The notes beneath the pieces are model-generated. The model searched no databases. It saw only the letters and a list, made by a program, of their open reading frames with translations, and was not told the DNA's origin. DNA of 35,112 nt, from the IMG/VR virus record IMGVR_UViG_3300032236_001554, positions 1-35,112 of that record. One strand, 5' to 3'. The stretch's first letter is position 1; each line of letters starts with the position of its first letter. The position numbers and the translations under genes were made by a program. The stretch comes from a virus. Below are positions 29,309 through 35,112 of this stretch, piece after piece.

Positions 29309-29869
29309 ATGGCTAATACATCTTGCATCTATTGTGGTTCTTCTTCATATGGAAAACCATGTCTTTTTTCTCCTACCGAAACACATGTTCATATGGATGA
29401 ACCCGGTAAGTGCATCTATTGTGGATCTCCTTATATAGGAACAGGTTGTATATGGAATCCTTATGGAAATGTTCATGTAAGAGGACCAGAATATCTAAAT
29501 AGAGCCTCTGTACAGAGTGAAAAAGCTGCTGTTTTATCATATATTTTCAATATTGCTAGTTCTCTTTTATCTGAAGAACATTCTTATACTTCTCCTTTAG
29601 ATAGATTATATAAGAGAATGGCTTCTATCATTGCTTCCGTAACAGAACCACTTTTAGAGGCACTCTGTCTTCAAGAAACACCTACCTACGGAAAGCTCTC
29701 AAAGCCAGAACTCATAAAAACTGTAGAATTTAAAAACAAATTTAAAAAACAGTTGGAAGAATTTTCTGAAACTTTAAAAGAAGCTTCTTTGGCTTTACCA
29801 CAGGAAATAGTTGAAAAGACATTAATCGATGCTATAATGAATATTGATGTCAGAAAAAACAAAGATTAA
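29309..29869 (+). CDS. Protein with two zinc-knuckle repeats and a helical domain
   Basis: 186 aa, ATG at 29309. Two tandem repeats open the protein: CIYCGSSSYGKPCLFSPTET (6-25) then HVH (26-28), and CIYCGSPYIGTGCIWNPYGN (36-55) then VHV (56-58). Each has Cys-x2-Cys-x8-Cys and a His about 8 residues later, a likely zinc site. From about residue 70 the protein is helical and charged, ending with a basic helix (ELIKTVEFKNKFKKQLEEFS) and an acidic-hydrophobic end. Similar CxYCGS...G..C knuckles occur in phage and bacterial hypotheticals; no function is established. It starts the plus-strand accessory module and overlaps the next gene by 23 bases. Confidence 0.75.
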   Translation: MANTSCIYCGSSSYGKPCLFSPTETHVHMDEPGKCIYCGSPYIGTGCIWNPYGNVHVRGPEYLNRASVQSEKAAVLSYIFNIASSLLSEEHSYTSPLDRLYKRMASIIASVTEPLLEALCLQETPTYGKLSKPELIKTVEFKNKFKKQLEEFSETLKEASLALPQEIVEKTLIDAIMNIDVRKNKD

Positions 29870-30329
29870 AGATTTCTTAATCTATTATATTTCGGAAAGA
29901 ATCATAATATTTCCAATATATGAGTATCTTCCTATACTTGCTAATACTATTATTAGAGATTTTCAAGAATGGGATCTCTTAGAAGATAAAAAAATCACTC
30001 AAAAGGAAAAATATTTTAAATATTTTCTAGAAAAAGAACTTGACAAAATATTAGAAACGTTTATAATATTATTTAAGGACCTTAATATTAAAATTATTAC
30101 AGTATATAAAGAAGTATTACTAAATTCAGAATATTCAGAATTCTTCATAAATTATGAAAACTTTAGTAAAATTGTAAAGTATAAAATAAAGAAAAAAACC
30201 AAGTACTTCAGGGAAATAAAAAATGATTCTCTATTTCTCAATACTAAAGGATATTATAAAAATATAAGAGTAGGAATACCTAGTGGAGAAGACCTTGAAT
30301 TTTTTATTAAACTTAATAAATTAAAATAA
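29847..30329 (+). CDS. Hypothetical protein, Lys/Ile-rich, 160 aa
   Basis: ATG at 29847 is chosen (a TTG lies one codon before). No family is recognised. It is rich in Ile, Phe, Tyr and Lys with helical segments (FLIYYISERIIIFPIYEYLP, near the N-terminus, and KYFKYFLEKELDKILETFII); these hydrophobic stretches are amphipathic rather than clear membrane spans. The last part GIPSGEDLEFFIKLNKLK looks compact. It overlaps the zinc-knuckle gene by 23 bases and shares one base with the next gene's start (TAATG), so these three genes are likely translated together. Role unknown. Confidence 0.65.
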   Translation: MSEKTKIKDFLIYYISERIIIFPIYEYLPILANTIIRDFQEWDLLEDKKITQKEKYFKYFLEKELDKILETFIILFKDLNIKIITVYKEVLLNSEYSEFFINYENFSKIVKYKIKKKTKYFREIKNDSLFLNTKGYYKNIRVGIPSGEDLEFFIKLNKLK

Positions 30330-31258
30330 TGGACAAATATTCAATTTTTCATATCGATGGTGGTTGTGGTAAATCAATAGTAGGTACTTCTGTTGTTAAA
30401 TCAATAAAAGCAGCATATCCTGAAAACAAATTAATCGTTGTAACAGCATATCCTGAAGTATTCCTTCATAATCCTAATGTTTTTAGAGTATATAAATTTG
30501 GAAATATTGCTTATTTTTATGATGATTACATAAAAAATAAAGATACTAAAATTTTCAGAATGGAACCTTATCATTCTGGTGATCTTCTTTACAAAAAAAA
30601 GCATTTAGCGGAAATATGGTGTGATGTTTTTAATATTCCCTGTGTAACCACAAAACCAGAAATATTTTTAACTGAAAGAGAATTAGTTTCTGTTAATAAA
30701 GAATTAAACAAACAAGGTCCAGTATTGATTATTCAATCATCAGGAGGTGCTGAGAATCAAAAATATCCTTATTCATGGTCTAGAGATTTACCTTCTAATA
30801 CTGCACAAGAAATTGTTAATGAAGTTAAAGATAAGTTTAGTAAAATCCTTCATATAAGAAGAAATAACCAATTAGAAATTAAAAATACAATTCAACTTTC
30901 CGATAATTTTAGAAATCTTTTTTGTTATATTTTATTAGCTGATAAATTCTTATGTATGGACTCTTTTGTTCAACATGCAGCAGCAGCTTTTAATAAATCA
31001 GCTACAGTTGGATGGATTTCAAATTCACCTGTTGTATTTGGGCATGAAATTCATACTAATATAATTGCATCAGGAGAAGAATCATTCCGTCATCGTATTG
31101 ATTCATATTTAGAATCTGAAGATTGGACAGGTGGAAGGCTTTATGAATGTCCTTATGATAATCTTTCTACTATTTTTAATAAACAAGATTTTATAGATTC
31201 TATTTTAGAAACAAAAAAAGAATTGCTTTTTCAAGAAAATCCAACTATAATATTCTAA
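30329..31258 (+). CDS. Glycosyltransferase family 9-like (heptosyltransferase fold)
   Basis: 309 aa. The N-terminal domain begins YSIFHIDGGCGKSIVGTSVV, then KSIKAAYPENKLIVVTAYPE, the layout of the ADP-heptose transferase N-terminus (Gly loop, helix with AYPxxKLxVVT, then HNPNVFRVY). The C-terminal domain contains LLADKFLCMDSFVQHAAAAF then NKSATVGWISNSPVVFGH, matching the GT9 block with an acidic residue, HxAAA and a P-x-V strand. GT9 enzymes add heptose or similar sugars in lipopolysaccharide core synthesis, so this may modify a host surface glycan or a phage glycan. GGCGKS resembles a P-loop only superficially. Starts on the last base of the upstream stop codon. Confidence 0.7.
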   Translation: MDKYSIFHIDGGCGKSIVGTSVVKSIKAAYPENKLIVVTAYPEVFLHNPNVFRVYKFGNIAYFYDDYIKNKDTKIFRMEPYHSGDLLYKKKHLAEIWCDVFNIPCVTTKPEIFLTERELVSVNKELNKQGPVLIIQSSGGAENQKYPYSWSRDLPSNTAQEIVNEVKDKFSKILHIRRNNQLEIKNTIQLSDNFRNLFCYILLADKFLCMDSFVQHAAAAFNKSATVGWISNSPVVFGHEIHTNIIASGEESFRHRIDSYLESEDWTGGRLYECPYDNLSTIFNKQDFIDSILETKKELLFQENPTIIF

Positions 31259-31259
31259 T

Positions 31260-32087
31260 ATGATATTTTTTAATTCCTCAATGCCGAGAAGTATGTCAAC
31301 GCTTCTCCAATGTATTCTTAATCAGAATCCAGACATAGCAGCAACTCCTACCGATCCTGTTTTGGAATATCTTTTTGGTGCTAGGTTGAATTATACAAAT
31401 ACACCAGAGGTTAAGGCTATGGATAAGGAGTTAGCCTTAAGAACATGGAGAGGATTTTGTTGGGGGGGATTGGAAGGATATGCAAATGCTTATTCATCCA
31501 AATCATCCAAAGAACATCTTTGTATCAAGACAAGAGGAGGAACAATTCATTATAAATGGTTTGAGGCTTTCATGCCAGAAAAGCCAAAAATGGTTTGTAT
31601 GGTTAGAAACCTTAAAAGTATTATTTCTTCAATGGAAAAAATCTATAGAAAGAATCAAGAATCCCATCAGGCAATTCAAAATCACTCTGAAATGAAAGGA
31701 ACCAATACTCCAAAGCGTGTTGATGCTTGGATGGCTTCTCCACCAGTAGGAATGGCATTAGAACGCTTACAGCAGTGCTTCCTAGAAGGTATCAATAAAG
31801 AAGTTCTTTATATTAGAGCCGAAGATTTAACTTCCTATCCACAAAGAGAGATGGATAAGATTTACAAATATCTTGGATTTGAATCTTTCCAACATGATTT
31901 TGATAATGTTGAACAGAGTATTAAAGAAGATGATTCTGTTTATGGATTAACTTCTGATCTTCATACTATCAGACAAAAGGTACAACCTTTAACAAGCGAT
32001 TATACACAGATTTTAGGTAATCAGGTATGTGATTGGATTGATAACACTTATTCTTGGTATCAGAAGGGATTTGGTTATATTAAATAA
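31260..32087 (+). CDS. Sulfotransferase-family protein
   Basis: 275 aa, ATG at 31260. FNSSMPRSMSTLLQCIL (4-20) is the 5'-phosphosulfate-binding loop (PRSxST) of PAPS-dependent sulfotransferases. MVCMVRNLKSIISSMEKIYR (111-130) is the 3'-phosphate-binding strand with R116 and a Ser (S120/S123/S124) in the expected place, and VLYIRAEDLTSYPQREMDKI followed by YKYLGFE is the usual C-terminal helix region. It probably moves sulfate from PAPS to a sugar hydroxyl, in the cytoplasm. Nothing in the window makes PAPS, so it would use host supply. Genes on both sides are glycosyltransferases, which points to a sulfated glycan. Confidence 0.78.
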   Translation: MIFFNSSMPRSMSTLLQCILNQNPDIAATPTDPVLEYLFGARLNYTNTPEVKAMDKELALRTWRGFCWGGLEGYANAYSSKSSKEHLCIKTRGGTIHYKWFEAFMPEKPKMVCMVRNLKSIISSMEKIYRKNQESHQAIQNHSEMKGTNTPKRVDAWMASPPVGMALERLQQCFLEGINKEVLYIRAEDLTSYPQREMDKIYKYLGFESFQHDFDNVEQSIKEDDSVYGLTSDLHTIRQKVQPLTSDYTQILGNQVCDWIDNTYSWYQKGFGYIK

Positions 32088-32173
32088 CTAAATAATCACT
32101 TATAAAGATATTTTAGTATAAATTAATCTATAGATATATTATTATTTGTATATAATAAATATTATCAGATTAA

Positions 32174-34051
32174 ATGCATCTCTTTACAACATATTTTAAA
32201 TCTACTAATCAAGAAAGACAAAAAGAGCTTGATTTTTGTATTAAAAAAAATTGCTTAAATGACATTATATCTAGAATAACTATTTTTCTAGATAGTAATA
32301 CAACAGAAGATGATCTTTATAATTTGGGATTAGATTTAACAAAAATTGATTTTGTTAAAATAAATAGACTTCCAACATATAAAGATTGGCTTATTAATGG
32401 AATTAATTCAAATGAAGAGTTTTTAATTTTTTCTAATGCAGACATTTATTTTAATGAAACACTAGAGGAAATTAAAAAATACCCATTAAATGAAAAAGCA
32501 GTAATGTGTATTAGTCGTTATGAAGAAACCATAAACGGAATTAAAAAAACAAAATTTTCATTTTTTTCTCAAGATGTTTGGATAATAAAAAGAAAAAACA
32601 TACCATCTATAACCTTTATAGATAATTTGAATATATCTACAGGTGTTGTTAGATGTGACAATAAATTTGCTTATTTTTTTGCATCTAATGGTTGGGATTT
32701 ATATAATCCAGTAGAACATATAAAAGTCATACATAGACATGAATCAAATATAAGAACTTATGATTATTATAGCAAAGAAAATACTGGTTCTGTAGCATTT
32801 GTAGAAGAAAGTCACAATTATATGCCTTCTGAAGTTATGGTTAGAAACGCAAATGTTAATAATCTTAACTCTAATTATAGTTCTGGTGAAAATATTCCTT
32901 TTAATATTAAAACCTATATACATAGAGCTATTATTAATAGATACATTATAGCTAATGACTATGAAAGTTTAATAAAATATACACAAGAAGAAAATAGTCC
33001 CAAATTGCTTTCAATGGTAATGGAACATTTAGATAAGCATAATGATTTGAACTTTGTAGAAATATGTAAAAATGCTTTACAAAAAAATAATACAGATATT
33101 AAAAATAATTTTTTTAAACCTATTTTAAGTCATTATAAAAAACAACATTTGAGTGGTTGGGGAATTATTAATTGTGAATTAGAAAATTTTAGTACTACAA
33201 CTGATGCTATAAATTTAGTAAGTTTTCTTTCTCAATCTTATACTTTATATAATAATAGAATTGAATTTAAACAAACTTTAAGCAAACCTTGGATCGGTAT
33301 AGAACATCTAACTAACTATATACCAGAATATTACAATTTTGAAAATAATTCTCATAAATTATTTCAGAATATTAAAGATATTGAAGTTCTTGATACATGC
33401 AAAGGAATACTTTTTACCTCAGAAACTCAATTAAAAAATCAAATAAACAATCCTTTTTTAAATAATATAAAAAAAGATTTTATCTATCATCCTATTATTA
33501 GATGTAATTCAAGTATAGATTTTAATTTTAATTTGTTTTTAAATAATAAAAATAAGCAATTGATAAATTTGGGTTGGTATAATAGAAACTTTGCAGTTTT
33601 TGAAAAATTACAAGTTCAAGATTATAAAAAAATATTTGTATTTGGAGGAAAAGATAGCAATTATAGATACAATATATTTCAAAAAGACTTGCAATACCAT
33701 AATATTGATAAAGTGACAACAGAAATTGCTCCACATTTAAAGGATAATGAATTAAACGAATTATTATCCAATAATATAGTCTTTATTAATTTATATGATG
33801 CAGCAGCAAATAATGCTATTTTAGATTGTATTGAAAGATCAACACCTATAGTTGTAAACAGATTACCTGCTTGCGAAGAATATCTTGGCAAGGAATATCC
33901 TCTTTTTTATGATACTATCGATCAGATACAAGATTTACTTTCTTTTGAAAAAATATATCTAGCTCATTCGTATTTAAAAAATATCGATAAAACAAAATTT
34001 ACAATGGAGTCTTTTATTACAAAGATAAATCAATTTGTTGAATCATTATGA
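32174..34051 (+). CDS. Large two-domain glycosyltransferase (GT-A plus GT-B type)
   Basis: 625 aa, ATG at 32174. The N-terminal domain (about 1-200) looks GT-A-like: HLFTTYFKSTNQERQKELDF, FLIFSNADIYFNET (83-96), SQDVWIIKR (132-140) and IHRHESN (186-192). A helical linker (about 215-320) follows. The C-terminal part (about 330-620) looks like a GT-B enzyme: GILFTSETQLKNQ, KQLINLGWYNRN, and near the end VFINLYDAAANNAILDCIER then STPIVVNRLPACEEYLG, the sugar-nucleotide-binding region with an acidic pair. Full function is not known; two successive transfers on one chain is the natural guess. The 86-base gap before it is almost pure A/T with TATAAATT at 32117-32124, one mismatch from the late promoter box. 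It overlaps the next gene by 4 bases. Confidence 0.7.
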   Translation: MHLFTTYFKSTNQERQKELDFCIKKNCLNDIISRITIFLDSNTTEDDLYNLGLDLTKIDFVKINRLPTYKDWLINGINSNEEFLIFSNADIYFNETLEEIKKYPLNEKAVMCISRYEETINGIKKTKFSFFSQDVWIIKRKNIPSITFIDNLNISTGVVRCDNKFAYFFASNGWDLYNPVEHIKVIHRHESNIRTYDYYSKENTGSVAFVEESHNYMPSEVMVRNANVNNLNSNYSSGENIPFNIKTYIHRAIINRYIIANDYESLIKYTQEENSPKLLSMVMEHLDKHNDLNFVEICKNALQKNNTDIKNNFFKPILSHYKKQHLSGWGIINCELENFSTTTDAINLVSFLSQSYTLYNNRIEFKQTLSKPWIGIEHLTNYIPEYYNFENNSHKLFQNIKDIEVLDTCKGILFTSETQLKNQINNPFLNNIKKDFIYHPIIRCNSSIDFNFNLFLNNKNKQLINLGWYNRNFAVFEKLQVQDYKKIFVFGGKDSNYRYNIFQKDLQYHNIDKVTTEIAPHLKDNELNELLSNNIVFINLYDAAANNAILDCIERSTPIVVNRLPACEEYLGKEYPLFYDTIDQIQDLLSFEKIYLAHSYLKNIDKTKFTMESFITKINQFVESL

Positions 34052-34800
34052 ATAAGGTACTTTTATTAACACAAGCAAGACATGGATCTACATATTTTAT
34101 AGATAATTTATTTAAAAAAGGTAATATAGAACAATTTTATATGGAGTATGAATTATTTAAAGAATTTTATTTACAAGACCAAGATGGACTTTTAGGTTTT
34201 GTAAAAAGACATTCCTTAGTAAATTTTGAATTTGAAATTATACAATTAAAAAAATTAAGAAAAACAAATGAAAAAGAATATTTTAATACAATTTTTAAAA
34301 TGTTAGAAAAAAATGCAAAAGAATATAATACTAAAAACTATGGTTTTAAAATTTTTCCTTCTCATGTTTATGGAATGATAGGAAATAATAAAATAAATTT
34401 ACAAGAAATAATTTCATTTGTAGATAAAATTATTATTTTAGACAGAGATGATATTGAATTTGCTTATTCATTTGCAAATGCTATTGTGACAAATAAATGG
34501 TCAATTTCTCAGAGACACGAAAAGAAAAGAGTTATTTTAAATAATGAGCAAATAAATAATATTATCAATCAAATTAAATTAAAAAAAAGATTTTTTGAAG
34601 AAGCAAAACAAATAATAAAAGAAACAAATAAAGATTGTTTATATTTACATTATAACAATTTAGGCGAGTCTTATAAAGACATTAATAAATTTTTAAATAT
34701 TGATTTAAAGACTTGGATTCCTTTTGAAAAAAGGAAATATGATTATGAATCTTTTTTAAAAGATAATCCAACCTTGTTAAATTTTTTTTATAAAATATAA
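34048..34800 (+). CDS. Sulfotransferase-like protein, divergent
   Basis: 250 aa, ATG at 34048. LLLTQARHGSTYFIDNLF (5-22) matches the R-x-GST PAPS-binding loop (R11, G13, S14, T15), and FVDKIIILDRDDIEFAYSFA (124-143) contains the strand-loop-helix with R133 and S141 that binds the 3'-phosphate. CLYLHYNNLGESYKDINKFL is the usual late segment. The protein is short and Lys/Asn/Ile-rich. It resembles the Stf0-type and phage-borne sulfotransferases, but similarity to its neighbour (275 aa) is only in the motifs. It is the last plus-strand gene, tail to tail with the fibre-like gene, 16 bases apart. Substrate unknown. Confidence 0.65.
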   Translation: MNKVLLLTQARHGSTYFIDNLFKKGNIEQFYMEYELFKEFYLQDQDGLLGFVKRHSLVNFEFEIIQLKKLRKTNEKEYFNTIFKMLEKNAKEYNTKNYGFKIFPSHVYGMIGNNKINLQEIISFVDKIIILDRDDIEFAYSFANAIVTNKWSISQRHEKKRVILNNEQINNIINQIKLKKRFFEEAKQIIKETNKDCLYLHYNNLGESYKDINKFLNIDLKTWIPFEKRKYDYESFLKDNPTLLNFFYKI

Positions 34801-34816
34801 AATTTTTAGTTCTTAT

Positions 34817-35112
34817 CTATAAATAAACTGGTATATAACCAATATAATTTCCATTATAATCAAAAGCAGAAACACGTTTTGAGAATGTACCAAGTGTACC
34901 AGCAGTTCCTGTACAATTAAATGCAGGATTTGTCATAGTAACTCTACCTTGTGAACTTAAGTTATTAACATAGGTATAATTTACTTGTTTAGCACTTAAA
35001 CCAGAACCTAATAAGAACGTATTGTCATAGTTTGTATAGTTAGCACAACCTCCAGCAATAAAAGAGCAAGAACTATTATAGATGCAATTGTTCTGACCAC
35101 CTGCTATGTTTG
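34817..35112 (-). CDS. C-terminus of a tail-fibre-like beta-solenoid protein (5' truncated by window edge)
   Basis: The minus strand is open from the window edge to TAG at 34817-34819, 97 complete codons plus a 2-base partial. It reads IAGGQNNCIYNSSCSFIAGG then CANYTNYDNTFLLGSGLSAK and NYTYVNNLSSQGR, then a Gly/Thr/Ser-rich stretch, and ends VSAFDYNGNYIGYIPVYL. The repeats I/F-x-G-G-x-N-x-x-I and NTFLLGS, spaced about every 10-13 residues, followed by TYVNNLS, are typical of the last beta-helix turns of phage tail fibres. The end probably forms a host-binding or trimerising tip. The neighbouring sugar- and sulfate-transfer genes would suit a virion-surface or receptor theme. Confidence 0.75.
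   Translation of the reverse strand, partial: NIAGGQNNCIYNSSCSFIAGGCANYTNYDNTFLLGSGLSAKQVNYTYVNNLSSQGRVTMTNPAFNCTGTAGTLGTFSKRVSAFDYNGNYIGYIPVYL

Noticed and set aside
30356-30376. P-loop-like GGCGKS in the GT9-like protein
   Set aside because: The spacing is not a true Walker A and the rest of the protein follows the heptosyltransferase layout, with no Walker B.
34818-34825. Exact TATAAATA late-promoter box on the plus strand
   Set aside because: It lies inside the last codons of the minus-strand fibre-like gene and no plus-strand gene follows within the window.

Overview
The window is part of the genome of a T4-like (gp43/gp46/gp47/uvsX type) tailed bacteriophage, AT-rich and tightly packed. 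The T4-type replication, recombination and late-transcription core is recognisable, and almost all of it lies on the minus strand. In order of transcription it runs uvsY, uvsW, a gp55-like late sigma factor, gp47, a block of glycosyltransferases, gp46, another glycosyltransferase, DNA polymerase gp43, thyX, a small conserved gene, uvsX, gp41 helicase, a DHH phosphoesterase, a small unknown, gp59-like helicase loader, gp32, a small unknown, the gp45-like sliding clamp and three further small genes. The clamp loader (gp44/62) and primase (gp61) are not in the window. Most genes overlap or abut, so this reads as one long translationally coupled operon. Most starts lack a Shine-Dalgarno sequence and have A/T-rich upstream sequence. 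This would fit a Bacteroidota host, but that is inference, and one gene (start at 19648) has a perfect AGGAGG.

Layout: 1-1.7 kb, end of a plus-strand gene meeting minus-strand unknowns. 1.7-5.7 kb, clamp, gp32, gp59 and DHH protein. 5.7-12 kb, helicase, RecA-like UvsX, ThyX and polymerase. 12.0-12.8 kb, a plus-strand HNH endonuclease gene with a structured leader. 12.8-14.2 kb, a glycosyltransferase. 14.2-16 kb, gp46. 16.0-24.8 kb, nine glycosyltransferase genes, interrupted by a second HNH gene. 24.8-28.3 kb, gp47, gp55, uvsW and uvsY. 28.3-29.3 kb, a small basic protein, the remains of a GIY-YIG endonuclease gene and a second GIY-YIG-like gene. 29.3-34.8 kb, a plus-strand accessory module with a double zinc-knuckle protein, an unknown, a GT9-like glycosyltransferase, two sulfotransferase-like proteins and a two-domain glycosyltransferase. 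34.8-35.1 kb, the C-terminus of a tail-fibre-like beta-solenoid protein on the minus strand.

The most unusual content is the glycan machinery: about twelve glycosyltransferase genes and two sulfotransferase genes in 22 kb. Nine of the glycosyltransferases are wedged between gp47 and gp46, genes that are normally close together and whose products form one nuclease complex. One of them carries a domain resembling the animal-type beta-1,4-galactosyltransferase family (GT7), and one has lost the usual acidic motif. Together they could build and sulfate a glycan on the virion, the host surface or the phage DNA; the sequence does not say which. Three groups of homing-endonuclease-like genes have invaded the region. 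The gp32 mRNA leader has a hairpin followed by an A/C-only repeat, an arrangement like the T4 gene 32 translational operator.
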